Of a stretch of DNA of 64,000 bases, positions 28,654 to 38,191 are shown piece by piece. This DNA is from Prochlorococcus sp. AG-409-J16. GTDB lineage: Bacteria; Cyanobacteriota; Cyanobacteriia; PCC-6307; Cyanobiaceae. The DNA is taken from contig QCKB01000001.1 in the NCBI GenBank assembly GCA_003215655.1, positions 310,001 through 374,000 on the forward strand, given 5' to 3'. Below the pieces are notes generated by a model. The model did not search any database, was not told the DNA's origin, and saw only the letters and a program-made list of their open reading frames with translations. Each line of letters opens with the position of its first letter. Position 1 is the first letter of the stretch. The translations under genes and the position numbers were made by a program.

Positions 28654-29639
28654 TAACTCTCCTCTCCATTGCTAAGCAAGGCTGATTTTATTAAACGTAC
28701 ATTATGCCTCTGGAGATCTAGCAAAGTAGAAGCAGGCCCATTGATATCAGATAAAGAGTCTACGTAAAAGACACCTCCGAACTTTGCTCCGCTTGCCTTT
28801 GCAACTTGGATTTGAGCCTTTGAACTAACAGTGCTTTCACAAAATATTGCTGGGATTTTTCTCGCCTGAATAACCTCAATCAATTTTCGCATCCTCTTTG
28901 GCGTCACCTGGCTCTCTGCGTTAACTGGCCATAAATATGCCTCTTCCATTCCATAATCCTCTGCGAGATAGCTAAAAGCTCCTTCGCATGTAACCAATAC
29001 CCTTTTCGACAAGGGAATTAAAGACAAAGAATCCCTAAGTTCTTTATCCAACTTGGCAAGCCTAGATTTATATATACGAGCATTTTCTTGAAAGATTATC
29101 TCGCCTGATGGATCTAACTTAATAAATGCCTCAACCATGCGATCAACATATTGCATAGCCCTTTGAGGTGACATCCAAGCATGCGGATTGGGCTTGCCTG
29201 CATATAAATCACCTTCAATCAAAATTGGCTTCATGCCATCACTCATTACAGCTGTTGGCACATTTCCAGCAGATGCAGTGAATTTCTTTGCCCAAAGTTC
29301 CAAACCAAACCCATTTTCCAAGATCAAATCTGCCTTAGAGGCATTGACTAAATCGGTTGGAGTGGGTTGATAACCATGAATTTCAGCCCCATGTTTGGTG
29401 ATCGACTTAACAACCAACCTTTCTCCAGCAACATTGCTCGCCATATCTGCCAAAACAGTAAATGTCGTAAGGACGAGTGGCTTGTCTAATGATTCTTCCT
29501 TTTCAATTTCTCCTAACATCCCCTGACATGAAGACAAAAGGGTCAAACAGGCAGCCCCCAAAGTCAATTGAGTCCAAACACTATTCCAAGCCTCCCTGGA
29601 AAATTTTGAAAGCCCTTTTAAGGGAAAGGCTTTCTCCAT
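28653..29639 (-). CDS. mntC: Manganese ABC transporter, substrate-binding lipoprotein
   Basis: Periplasmic metal receptor of the cluster A-I family, 328 residues. A lipobox LSSC puts the lipidated Cys at residue 38, after a signal sequence. Metal ligands can be assigned: His88 (EIHGYQPTP), His153 (NPHAWMSP), Glu219 (VTCEGAFSYL) and Asp294 (YVDSLSD). The His-His-Glu-Asp set, with Glu at the third position, is that of Mn-binding MntC/PsaA proteins, not the His-His-His set of ZnuA. No His-rich loop is present. It is first in the operon mntC-mntA-mntB. The promoter should be in the ~215-base AT-rich gap upstream; no operator could be identified by eye. Confidence 0.92.
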   Translation of the reverse strand: MEKAFPLKGLSKFSREAWNSVWTQLTLGAACLTLLSSCQGMLGEIEKEESLDKPLVLTTFTVLADMASNVAGERLVVKSITKHGAEIHGYQPTPTDLVNASKADLILENGFGLELWAKKFTASAGNVPTAVMSDGMKPILIEGDLYAGKPNPHAWMSPQRAMQYVDRMVEAFIKLDPSGEIIFQENARIYKSRLAKLDKELRDSLSLIPLSKRVLVTCEGAFSYLAEDYGMEEAYLWPVNAESQVTPKRMRKLIEVIQARKIPAIFCESTVSSKAQIQVAKASGAKFGGVFYVDSLSDINGPASTLLDLQRHNVRLIKSALLSNGEES

Positions 29640-29855
29640 AAGTTTTTTTTTACGCCATTATCAAATTATTACCTACTGAGCACCTCGGAACACCGGGAAG
29701 GGCAAATAGTAATGATGCGCGATATATTCGTATTTACTAAGGAGGTATCGTACATAAAAACAAAAAGAAAACACTAATAATTGATACCCCAACATTGGGA
29801 GAATCAAGTCTTCAAATACTTATTAATTAAGTCTCATTGCATTGATTGAGTAGTT

Positions 29856-31274
29856 TTACAATGCCTCTAACGATGAATGCTTTTTCGGTTGATAAATATG
29901 GCTATCACTCAGCCAAGTCCTCGCTTGATTTAAGAATCCAGACCAATCCAAACGTTCTTTCTCTGCTGCTTTTTCTACCAAAGCAGGAGCCTGCAACTTC
30001 AATACTTCCAGGTCAGGTTCTGAAACTCCATTATTTAAAGCAAGTAAATCAGCCATAGAGCTTCCTACAACTCGAGTTAAATAAGCAGCACTAACAGCCT
30101 GCAAAGCGCCTGCAGCGAGCCAACTGCTTCCGTCAAGCTTTGCCACGCTCAACAAAGCCTGCCCGCTCCATTCGACAACACCCTGAGCAACCGCAACGCT
30201 TGCCAGAGACTTTGCAACAGCCTGCAAAGTCTCTGGCTTCCAAGAACACTTCCAAATCTGCCCCATTTCTTGAACCATTAATCCATTAACTACAGCCATT
30301 GCTAACAGATCAGTGGAAGCTACCGGTGATGCAAATACAGCCCCAGCAACAAGCCATTGAGTACGTTGCTGAACTCCATGAAACCGGTGTCTACGTAATT
30401 TCTCTAAATCCGCCTGCCAATTGCAATGAAGATCAGAAAGCAATCTCTGGCGTGTCCTATTAATGTTTTGCGTCGGGCTTTCTAGTAATCGCCTTATAGG
30501 TTCTAAAGACTCAATTACTCCATCTTCCTGATTAGTCAGTCTCAACAAGCGGTCTTCCCAGCGATCTGGCAATTGAGCAATCAATGCGCTCAACTGTTCA
30601 TCCCAGCTAGAAGGAGTTGTCCAATCAACAACTATCCAAGCAGGCTGCTCCTCAGGAATCTGCTTTAACCAAAGCAGATCAACAGCTTGAAGAGGTAATT
30701 TCAAAAAATAAAGAATTAAATCCTTCTGCTTAATCTGTTTTGGCCAAACCCAAGCTTGATCATTTTGAGCAAGAGTCTCTCCAAAGGAAATATTTACTTG
30801 ATCAACAACTTGAATCGCCGAGTTCAGTATTACTTTTTCTTGTGAGTTAATACCTGAGGTGCTAACAAAACAAATTGATTGAGGGCCACTTCTCTGAATA
30901 ATCTCTTCAAGAGAATTAATTCGCTTATAACTTATTCCCAAAGATTTAGCTTCTTCCTCAAACTCATCAAACTCTTTTAAAATATTCCTAAGCCTCCTAA
31001 CCCATCCATTAACCGATATTGGGGCATCAAATCTTGATATGACAGGCCTTGATAACCACCAAACGCCAATGCCAGCAGCCAAGAACCCAATCCCTCCGCC
31101 AGGGAAGTGAATGAAATCATTAAGTACCCACTGACCAAGCAATAAAGCCCCCCCTATAAGGAAAAGCCTTCTTAAAAGTGGACTATCAAGAAGAAAATGG
31201 CTTGGAGATTGCTCAGGGTTCTTCAATTTATACAAGCGACCTCTTCTTATTAGCTCAGATAATGGGTCAAGCAA
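29856..31274 (-). CDS. DUF697 (YcjF-like) membrane protein
   Basis: A 472-residue protein. Two hydrophobic segments lie near residues 33-75. A cytoplasmic middle follows that looks like a degraded GTPase-like region with no P-loop (about 90-270), then the C-terminal DUF697 domain with hydrophobic helices (VAGAVFASPVASTDLLAMAV onward, about residues 310-430). In relatives DUF697 often follows a dynamin-like or Era-like GTPase domain; here no GKS or DxxG motif is seen. It stands alone, about 215 bases upstream of mntC on the same strand. Function is unknown. Confidence 0.75.
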   Translation of the reverse strand: MLDPLSELIRRGRLYKLKNPEQSPSHFLLDSPLLRRLFLIGGALLLGQWVLNDFIHFPGGGIGFLAAGIGVWWLSRPVISRFDAPISVNGWVRRLRNILKEFDEFEEEAKSLGISYKRINSLEEIIQRSGPQSICFVSTSGINSQEKVILNSAIQVVDQVNISFGETLAQNDQAWVWPKQIKQKDLILYFLKLPLQAVDLLWLKQIPEEQPAWIVVDWTTPSSWDEQLSALIAQLPDRWEDRLLRLTNQEDGVIESLEPIRRLLESPTQNINRTRQRLLSDLHCNWQADLEKLRRHRFHGVQQRTQWLVAGAVFASPVASTDLLAMAVVNGLMVQEMGQIWKCSWKPETLQAVAKSLASVAVAQGVVEWSGQALLSVAKLDGSSWLAAGALQAVSAAYLTRVVGSSMADLLALNNGVSEPDLEVLKLQAPALVEKAAEKERLDWSGFLNQARTWLSDSHIYQPKKHSSLEAL

Positions 31275-31859
31275 ATTCCAATTACATCACTTTTTGTATT
31301 TTCTCAAAATCCACATATAAGATCCAATCGCTTTAAAATCTTAAATTTTTTAACAGCCCAAATAAAGGACACATATCAATAGGCTCTCAAAAACTACATT
31401 AATTTCCAAGCCTCAAGAAAAATTAATAGCAAGATAGCTTTTCAAGCTTTATCTCAGACACGAAATCATTTAGACACAAAAAGAGGCCCTGGTGGGGATC
31501 CGAAAAAGGAAAATCCCAAGAAGCCTTATAAAGAGTACAAGCATAAAAGCCAATGCCTCAAAAGGGAAGAGCCCCTACAAGAAAAAGGAAAGAACGGTCT
31601 GAATATAGTTTCAGCACTTAAGAATAAATTGAAAATTACTAAATTATCATCCTACAAAAAAACACATAAGGCATATAAAAAAAATAAATATTGATCCAAC
31701 AATCGAATAAAGCCAAGACCAGTTGAACTATAAGAAAAAATAAAGATATCTCAAGATTTGCGGCCTCAAAAAGTCCTCAACCACTTGGACACAAAAACAA
31801 ACCCATCGCCAGATAACCCACAATGCGTCACACTTGCGCGATATTGAAGCCAGCGGGCC
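31275..31859. other. 585-base gene-poor stretch with a stop-free Lys-rich frame
   Basis: An AT-rich gap between two divergent genes. On the plus strand one frame is open from 31383 to a TGA at 31692-31694 (103 codons). Its would-be product is highly charged (many Lys, with GPGGDPKKENPKKPYKEYK in the middle). It has no ATG or GTG, and its only TTG is near the end. It could be a decayed gene, a gene with a rare start such as ATT, or chance in A-rich DNA. Nothing resembling tRNA, SRP RNA or tmRNA was found. The right end must hold the promoter of the next plus-strand gene. Confidence 0.5.
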
Positions 31860-32471
31860 ATGACTGAACCTTATAGCGACCCACAACACGAAAGAGGGCA
31901 AAGCGAGGGAAGAAACCAGGGGAGAGGAAACTTTCGTGGAGGGAGAGGAGGCCCTGGGAACAGAGACAACGGAGGCTTCCGCATAAGGCTTAGTGATAAC
32001 GAGATGAGGTCAGCTCGTTCCCTTCAAGAAGCTTTCAATCTCAGATCAACTGTTGCAGTTCTTGGCTTTGCCATTAGGACCCTCGGCCAGATGCTTGAGG
32101 ACGGCAAACTAGAGCAACTTGTTGAAGAGCAACGCCAATTACCCAAAGGTGGTGGAAAGCGAGGAGATCGACCTCAAGGAGCAAGAGGTGGACGATTCGA
32201 CGACCAAAGGAAAGCAGGTATCAGTGGATCAAAGCCAAACCCATTCGCACGCCCACCTAAACCCGAAACGCAAATACAAAAAGAAGAAGATTCTCCAGAA
32301 ACAATTACAGAAGAGCCTATGAAGGCTTCCAAGACAATTGACCCAGCTCAACCCACTGACTCCACCACGGATAATCTCCCCGAAGGCAGCGAAGGGTCTG
32401 AACAGGCATCACCATCCGAACAGGCTGAAGACCTCAAGTCATCCATAGAGGGACCTAGCGAAGCTGGCTAA
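31860..32471 (+). CDS. RGG-rich, largely disordered protein with a small conserved core
   Basis: A 203-residue protein in three parts. Residues 1-40 are an Arg/Gly-rich tail (GRGNFRGGRGGPG). Residues about 41-88 form a compact helical segment (RLSDNEMRSARSLQEAFNLR through TLGQMLEDGKLEQLVEEQ). The rest is again Arg/Gly-rich (about 95-120), then Pro/Glu/Ser-rich and acidic. RGG tails are typical of RNA binding, but no RRM or other named domain is seen. Its stop codon overlaps the trpS start by one base, so the pair is translationally coupled, which supports a link to RNA or translation by context only. Confidence 0.65.
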   Translation: MTEPYSDPQHERGQSEGRNQGRGNFRGGRGGPGNRDNGGFRIRLSDNEMRSARSLQEAFNLRSTVAVLGFAIRTLGQMLEDGKLEQLVEEQRQLPKGGGKRGDRPQGARGGRFDDQRKAGISGSKPNPFARPPKPETQIQKEEDSPETITEEPMKASKTIDPAQPTDSTTDNLPEGSEGSEQASPSEQAEDLKSSIEGPSEAG

Positions 32472-33484
32472 TGGAAAAAAAAAGAATACTTTCAGGCGTC
32501 CAACCAACTGGATCGCTTCATTTAGGAAATTGGTTTGGAGCAATACGCAACTGGGTAACTCTTCAGGAAGATTATGAGACTTTTGTCTGCGTAGTTGACT
32601 TACATGCAATAACTACTCCTCATAATCCAAAAGCACTTGCACACGAGACTCTATCAACTGCAGCGTTATATATTTCTTGTGGAATGGATCCCCAAAAATG
32701 CTCAATATTTATACAAAGTCATATCCAATTCCATAGCGAGCTCTGCTGGCTTTTGAACTGCGTTACACCTTTAAATTGGCTTGAAAGAATGATTCAATTT
32801 AAAGAAAAAGCCCTGAAGCAAGGAGACAACGTTTCCGTTGGTCTATTGGATTATCCAATATTAATGGCGGCAGACATACTGCTTTACGATGCAGATTTAG
32901 TGCCTGTTGGTGAAGATCAAAAACAACATCTTGAACTAGCTCGAGACATCGCTCAGCAAAGAATAAATGCTCGATTTGGGAAAGAAGGTTCCAGCGTTTT
33001 GAAAATACCTAAACCTCTTATTTCTAAAGAAGGTGCGCGAATAATGAGTCTTACTGACGGGAGTAAGAAAATGAGTAAAAGTGATCCCAATGAAAACAGC
33101 CGGATATCTCTATTAGATTCACCTGAGTTAATTACAAAGAAGATCAAAAAAGCTAAAACAGATTCATTTATGGGGCTGGAGTTTGACAATTCAGATAGAC
33201 CTGAAGCAGATAACTTGCTTACTATTTACTCCCTATTATCAGACCAGGGAAAAGAATCAGCATTGGAGGAATGCGCAGGAATGGGCTGGGGAAAGTTCAA
33301 ACCCCTGCTGATTGATGCGACAGTATCAGCACTTGGGCCTATTCAAGAAAAATATAATGAGCTAATGGATGACCAAACTGAACTAAAAAGCGTCCTTCAA
33401 GAAGGTCGAAATAAGGCGGAAAAAGTCTCCCAAAAAACCGTAGAAAGAGTTAGAGAGGCGCTTGGACTCATAAAGATTGACTAA
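32471..33484 (+). CDS. trpS: Tryptophanyl-tRNA synthetase
   Basis: Class I aminoacyl-tRNA synthetase of 337 residues, the usual bacterial size. The HIGH-type motif is HLGN at residues 17-20 and the KMSKS motif is at 200-204. The ATG overlaps the stop of the upstream RGG-rich protein by one base. A gap of about 240 bases follows before the lysozyme-like gene. Confidence 0.97.
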   Translation: MEKKRILSGVQPTGSLHLGNWFGAIRNWVTLQEDYETFVCVVDLHAITTPHNPKALAHETLSTAALYISCGMDPQKCSIFIQSHIQFHSELCWLLNCVTPLNWLERMIQFKEKALKQGDNVSVGLLDYPILMAADILLYDADLVPVGEDQKQHLELARDIAQQRINARFGKEGSSVLKIPKPLISKEGARIMSLTDGSKKMSKSDPNENSRISLLDSPELITKKIKKAKTDSFMGLEFDNSDRPEADNLLTIYSLLSDQGKESALEECAGMGWGKFKPLLIDATVSALGPIQEKYNELMDDQTELKSVLQEGRNKAEKVSQKTVERVREALGLIKID

Positions 33485-33724
33485 TCAATAGCCAAAAAAC
33501 GAAAACTTTCCCTAATGATTAAGACAATCTTAAAAGCTCTTCCTCGCTCGAGGTCGTAAAAAAGAAAATCAGTGTGCGTAATGGCTTAACTACCAATCAA
33601 TATGATTCCTTAGTTGAACAAGTAGCAACGCACATAAGCCTTATAACCGTCAAGTCCAGCAGTACAGCCCTCGCCAAATAGCAGGGTTCTTAATCATTTT
33701 ATAAGGTGATTATTTTATTTTTTA

Positions 33725-34435
33725 TTGGTTTTGCCAGCCAAGTCACTATTCAAGAAAATACAAAGTCTTTGCCGAAGAAAATTTTGGGTTAGATACTCAA
33801 TATCAGTTTTTGCGTTAGCAGGCGGTATAACCATTGGGGAGATTTCAAAGGCAGCCAAACAAATTGATGAAGACCCAATCTATTCAAATAACCATGGGTC
33901 CAGTAGAACAGATTTAAACCCTAAAGAAAAAGGTTTTTATGGAATAACTCTTAAGAGAAGAGCCCTCCTAAACACAATCCGATTTGCTGAGGGTACATGG
34001 AAAGAAGGAGAAGCTGTTGGATATAGGACTCTTTATGGTGGTGAAACTTTTAATGACATGTCTAGACACCCAAACCGAACGGTCATAAAAAAGTATTCAA
34101 GCGCCGCTGCTGGGGCTTACCAAATCATCCCTTCAACATGGATATCTGTCTCGAATGAGCTCAGACTTCCAAACTTTAAGCCACTTCATCAGGACCAGGC
34201 AGCCCTTCATCTCGTTAGCAAAAGAGGTGCTCTTCTTGAAGTCGATACCAGAGGTCTAACTTCTTTAGCGATCTCTAGGCTGGCTAAAGAATGGGCCTCC
34301 TTCCCCAATATGTTCGGGGAAAGCGAATACAACCAACCAGTAAAAAGTCACGAAGAACTATTGAAGTTCTATACAAAGAACTTGCAGGATCTAAAAAACG
34401 GGATTTCAAGTGCTAATCCGAATGAAAGGGTTTAG
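33725..34435 (+). CDS. Lambda-endolysin-like muramidase (GH104), membrane-anchored
   Basis: A 236-residue protein with an N-terminal hydrophobic anchor or signal (about residues 22-40) and a lysozyme domain (about 78-225) resembling the phage lambda R transglycosylase and GH104 proteins. The presumed catalytic Glu89 is in IRFAEGT, followed by GYRTLYGGETF, the SSAAAGAYQIIPSTW segment and DQAALHLV. Such domains cleave the MurNAc-GlcNAc bond in peptidoglycan. TTG at 33725 is the first start and another TTG follows at 33731; neither has a good ribosome binding site. No holin, spanin or other phage gene lies near, so a housekeeping wall role is more likely than prophage lysis. Confidence 0.8.
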   Translation: MVLPAKSLFKKIQSLCRRKFWVRYSISVFALAGGITIGEISKAAKQIDEDPIYSNNHGSSRTDLNPKEKGFYGITLKRRALLNTIRFAEGTWKEGEAVGYRTLYGGETFNDMSRHPNRTVIKKYSSAAAGAYQIIPSTWISVSNELRLPNFKPLHQDQAALHLVSKRGALLEVDTRGLTSLAISRLAKEWASFPNMFGESEYNQPVKSHEELLKFYTKNLQDLKNGISSANPNERV

Positions 34436-34606
34436 CAATAGATCAACCTTCAAGGTGAAAAATCAATCCATGTGAAAACTGTTATATATGCACTAGGGCT
34501 TTTCAGAAAGTGGATAGAATGTTTATGTTTAGTAAAAGATGGCTAATGACGTACAAATAGTAAGTTCATATTCACTGACTCAATACACAACAAAATCATT
34601 CAGACC

Positions 34607-36529
34607 ATGCCAATAGTTAGTCTTCCAGATGGAAATAAGAAGATTTTTGATCATCCTGTAACTATCAAAGAGGTCGCAGAGAGTATCGGTCCTGGATTAG
34701 CAAAAGCAGCACTTGCTGGCAAAGTAAATGGAATATTGCATGATACTTGTATAAAAATAGAAAGAGACTCTGATTTAAGTATTATCACTTCGAAAGACGA
34801 AGAAGGAAAAGAAATAATCAGGCACTCTTTTGCACATTTAATAGGTCATGCGATAAAACAATTATATCCAGGAGTAAAAATGGCCATCGGGCCTGTTATT
34901 GAAAATGGTTTTTATTATGATATTCAATGTGAGAAGCAGTTAACACCAATTGATTTAGAAGCAATAGAGAAAAGGATGGAGGAATTAATAAAACTTGATT
35001 ATGATGTTGTAGTAGAAATTGTCTCGAAAGAAAAAGCTCGTAAAGTTTTCTTAGAAAGAGAAGAACCATATAAAGTAGAAATTGTAAACGAAATCCCTAA
35101 AGGTGAAGAAATAAAGCTATATCACCATCAAGAATATACAGACATGTGCAGAGGCCCTCACGTACCAAATACTAGGCATCTTCGTGCCTTCAAATTAATG
35201 AAGATATCTGGTGCTTATTGGAGAGGAGATTCTAATAATGTAATGCTTCAAAGAATATATGGAACAGCATGGTCAAATTCTAAAGAGCTCAATTCTTATA
35301 TGAAAATGCTTGAGGAGGCTGAGAAGAGAGATCATAGAAAAATAGCCAAGAAGCTATCACTATTTCACACTCAAGAAGAATCACCTGGAATGGTTTTTTG
35401 GCATCCAAAGGGATGGGCCATATACCAAGTACTTGAACAATATATAAGAACAATTCTAAAACTTAATGGGTATCAAGAGATTCGAACTCCAAAAGTTGTA
35501 GACAGGAGTTTATGGGAGAAGTCTGGACATTGGGAAAAATTTAAAGATGATATGTTTACAACTACCTCAGAGAATAGAGAATATGCAATCAAACCAATGA
35601 ATTGTCCTTGTCATGTTCAAGTTTTTAATCAAGGGCTAAAAAGTTACCGTGACTTGCCAATTAGATTGGCTGAGTTTGGCTCATGTCACCGCAATGAGCC
35701 GTCTGGCTCATTGCACGGTCTAATGCGTGTAAGAAATTTCGTTCAAGATGATGCTCATATTTTTTGTACTGAAGATCAAGTGCAAGAAGAAGTCTCTAAT
35801 TTCATCGATTTAGTTTTTAATGTATATAAATCATTTGGTTTTGATTCAATATTAATCAAGCTCTCAACACGACCCGAAAAGCGTGTTGGCTCCAATGAAG
35901 TTTGGGATAAATCAGAAAAAGCATTGTCTGATGCATTGAATGCAAAAAAGCTTGACTGGGAATTATTGCCTGGTGAAGGAGCCTTTTACGGACCAAAAAT
36001 AGAATTTTCATTAAAAGATTGTTTAAATAGAATCTGGCAATGTGGAACAATACAGGTTGATTTTTCTATGCCTGAAAGGCTCTCTGCTACATATATTTCT
36101 GAGAACAATGAAAGAAGAGTACCAGTCATGCTTCATAGAGCAATTCTTGGCTCTTTTGAGCGGTTCATTGGAATATTAATTGAGCATTATGAAGGACGTT
36201 TTCCAGTTTGGTTGGCACCTGTACAAATAGTTATCATGGGAATTACTGATAGAAACTCTACTACTTGTCAAAAGATTTGTTCCGATTTAAATAACAGTGG
36301 ATACAGGGCTGAGACTGATTTAAGAAACGAAAAAATAGGCCTTAAAATACGAGAAAGGACTATCGAAAAAATTCCTTTTTTATTAATCGTCGGTGACAAG
36401 GAAGAAGAAACAAATCAAGTCTGCATTCGAACAAGAGAAGGGCAAGATCTTGGAAGTATGGATTTAGGAGGTTTCATAAAAATACTAAATGATCAAATTT
36501 ATTTAAAAGGAAGATCCTCTTTAAATTAA
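34607..36529 (+). CDS. thrS: Threonyl-tRNA synthetase
   Basis: Class II synthetase of 640 residues with the full bacterial layout. A TGS domain is at the N-terminus (about 1-60) and an editing domain follows, with the [13 protein letters not shown] motif. The catalytic core carries zinc ligand Cys333 in PMNCPCH, motif 2 around [11 protein letters not shown], and the late [11 protein letters not shown] with its His. The anticodon-binding domain is the C-terminal 100 residues. The coding sequence looks more AT-rich than its neighbours. This probably reflects codon usage at a relaxed locus, since it is an essential gene at its expected place. Confidence 0.97.
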   Translation: MPIVSLPDGNKKIFDHPVTIKEVAESIGPGLAKAALAGKVNGILHDTCIKIERDSDLSIITSKDEEGKEIIRHSFAHLIGHAIKQLYPGVKMAIGPVIENGFYYDIQCEKQLTPIDLEAIEKRMEELIKLDYDVVVEIVSKEKARKVFLEREEPYKVEIVNEIPKGEEIKLYHHQEYTDMCRGPHVPNTRHLRAFKLMKISGAYWRGDSNNVMLQRIYGTAWSNSKELNSYMKMLEEAEKRDHRKIAKKLSLFHTQEESPGMVFWHPKGWAIYQVLEQYIRTILKLNGYQEIRTPKVVDRSLWEKSGHWEKFKDDMFTTTSENREYAIKPMNCPCHVQVFNQGLKSYRDLPIRLAEFGSCHRNEPSGSLHGLMRVRNFVQDDAHIFCTEDQVQEEVSNFIDLVFNVYKSFGFDSILIKLSTRPEKRVGSNEVWDKSEKALSDALNAKKLDWELLPGEGAFYGPKIEFSLKDCLNRIWQCGTIQVDFSMPERLSATYISENNERRVPVMLHRAILGSFERFIGILIEHYEGRFPVWLAPVQIVIMGITDRNSTTCQKICSDLNNSGYRAETDLRNEKIGLKIRERTIEKIPFLLIVGDKEEETNQVCIRTREGQDLGSMDLGGFIKILNDQIYLKGRSSLN

Positions 36530-36637
36530 AAGCCAATATCAAAAAAATCATTTTGAACAGAGTCGCTAAATAGTTACAAGAATTATCATCAAAGAATAGG
36601 TTAATCTATCAAAATACAAAGAATCGTTATCAGCACA

Positions 36638-37060
36638 ATGTCAAAAGTATTAATTGAATCTCTCTCTGATCTAAATACGCTTCGTACCGCCCCAGAACTT
36701 AGTCAATCTCAAACGCAAACTCTTGAGTCCGAACTTACCTCTCAAATGAATAAATCGCAATGGTTTACTGTAGGAATAATGGCTCCTTCAAGTGCTAAAG
36801 CAATTAGAGCTATGAGAAATATTGAAGCTTATTTTAAATGGCCAGAAATGAAATTAATGGACAACCCAACTGCCATAGGTCCTGTTTTTCTAAAAGCCAA
36901 TCAATCCAGTGCAGAAATTCGGGTCCGGGTAGAGCAAGGCCTGGGAGAAGGCATTCTTATAAGTGGTCACGATCAAGACCCAAATGAACCTTCAACAAAC
37001 TGGGGGCCTCTCCCTTTAGATTTTTTTGACAATTTAATCTCAACAAAAAATAGTTGCTAA
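36638..37060 (+). CDS. DUF1824 family protein
   Basis: A 140-residue soluble protein of the cyanobacterial DUF1824 family. The segment WFTVGIMAPSSAKAIRAMRN and the later EGILISGHDQDPNEPSTNWG are the recognisable blocks. No catalytic motif is evident and the function is unknown. It lies between thrS (about 110 bases upstream) and glk (46 bases downstream), all on the plus strand. A 9-bp hairpin follows its stop codon. Confidence 0.8.
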   Translation: MSKVLIESLSDLNTLRTAPELSQSQTQTLESELTSQMNKSQWFTVGIMAPSSAKAIRAMRNIEAYFKWPEMKLMDNPTAIGPVFLKANQSSAEIRVRVEQGLGEGILISGHDQDPNEPSTNWGPLPLDFFDNLISTKNSC

Positions 37061-37067
37061 CCGTCCC

Positions 37068-37089
37068 TCTATTAAGCAGGCTTAATAGA
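37068..37089 (+). other. Perfect 9-bp hairpin before glk
   Basis: Bases 37068-37076 pair exactly with 37081-37089 around a CAGG loop, between the DUF1824 stop and the glk TTG start. No T-tract follows, so it is not a standard terminator. It may be a weak attenuating or RNA-stabilising structure. Confidence 0.35.
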
Positions 37090-37106
37090 AGCTGGCTCCG
37101 AGAAGT

Positions 37107-38174
37107 TTGAAGCGTGAGAACCCAATTCAATTTCTAGCAGGAGATCTAGGAGGTACTAAAACCTTTCTAGCTATCTACGAATGGTGTGGTGGAGAGCTAA
37201 TCGAAATATATCAACAACGTTATCGCTCTTCTGACTGGGACTGTCTCGAGTCGATGTTAAACAACTTCTTTAAAAAATTACCTCCCGAATTAAAAAAGCC
37301 AAAAGAGGGTTGTATTGCTGTTGCGGGACCAGTTAACAATGGCGTCGCAAAAATAACCAATCTCTCATGGAACCTAAATGAAGCCTCACTTTGCAAAGCT
37401 TGTGGATTGGATCAGCTTGAAATAATTAATGATTTCAGTGTTCTTATTTATGGCCTACCTTTCTTAAAAGATAGTCAGACCGTAAAACTACAGGGCCCCA
37501 AGGGGGTGCAAAACATTTCTGGCCAAGTTGCAATTATTGGAGCCGGCACAGGTCTTGGCATTGCGAGAGGTTTTGCTAATGAAGAATGCTTGTTTTCTCT
37601 TCCAAGTGAAGGGGGGCACCAAGAGTTTGCACCTAGGAATGAACAAGAGTGGGAACTTGCTCAATGGCTAAAAAGATTTCTTAGACTTAAACGAATATCA
37701 ATAGAAAGAATTGTTAGTGGAAATGGCCTTGGGCATATTGCCCAATGGCTTCTAGACGATCAATCAGCAAGGCATCATCCTCTAAAGGATGTTGCCGAGA
37801 TTTGGCATAAGAAGACTCCTGAATCTTCTAATTGGCAAGACCTACCTTCATTAATAAGTAAGGCTGCCAAAGAAGGGGATCCCCTTATGGGAGAAGCCTT
37901 GAAAATATGGCTTAGCGCCTATGGGTCTGCAGCTGGCGATCTTGCTGTACAAGAAATGTGTCGAGGTGGATTATGGATTGGAGGAGGTACGGCACACAAA
38001 CATTTATCTGGTCTGCGTTCAAATTTCTTTCTTGATGCAATGAGAAATAAAGGTCGTTTTAAACCTTTTATAGAGAGTTTGCCAGTCTCAGCCTTAATAG
38101 ACCCGAAGGCAGGGTTATTCAGTGCTGCTTGCAGAGCTCTTATGATTGCCCTACCAAGTGGGAGACTTAGCTGA
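37107..38174 (+). CDS. glk: Glucokinase
   Basis: ATP-dependent phosphorylation of glucose. A 355-residue protein of the bacterial Glk (non-ROK) family. The phosphate-binding LAGDLGGTKTFLA is near residue 10. IAVAGPVNNGVAKITNLSW and EIINDFSVLIYGL (with the catalytic Asp in the NDF segment) follow, then GAGTGLGIA. The start is TTG at 37107, the only codon that covers the conserved N-terminus. The next gene, thrB, follows within 18 bases. This is the functional counterpart of the degenerate ROK protein at 45260-46150. Confidence 0.93.
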   Translation: MKRENPIQFLAGDLGGTKTFLAIYEWCGGELIEIYQQRYRSSDWDCLESMLNNFFKKLPPELKKPKEGCIAVAGPVNNGVAKITNLSWNLNEASLCKACGLDQLEIINDFSVLIYGLPFLKDSQTVKLQGPKGVQNISGQVAIIGAGTGLGIARGFANEECLFSLPSEGGHQEFAPRNEQEWELAQWLKRFLRLKRISIERIVSGNGLGHIAQWLLDDQSARHHPLKDVAEIWHKKTPESSNWQDLPSLISKAAKEGDPLMGEALKIWLSAYGSAAGDLAVQEMCRGGLWIGGGTAHKHLSGLRSNFFLDAMRNKGRFKPFIESLPVSALIDPKAGLFSAACRALMIALPSGRLS

Positions 38175-38191
38175 ATAAGAAGATTGCAGGG

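Noticed and set aside
31441-31560. A possible SRP RNA or tmRNA in the large gap (GGGGATCCG... hairpin-like)
   Set aside because: The conserved SRP GGAAG/GCAGCC apical loop and the tmRNA tRNA-like ends are both absent.
33725-34435. A prophage remnant around the lysozyme gene
   Set aside because: No integrase, holin, capsid or tail gene and no attachment repeats are seen; neighbours are core genes.
34607-36529. Recent horizontal transfer of thrS because it is more AT-rich than its neighbours
   Set aside because: It is an essential single-copy gene in a plausible core context; composition by eye is not enough evidence.
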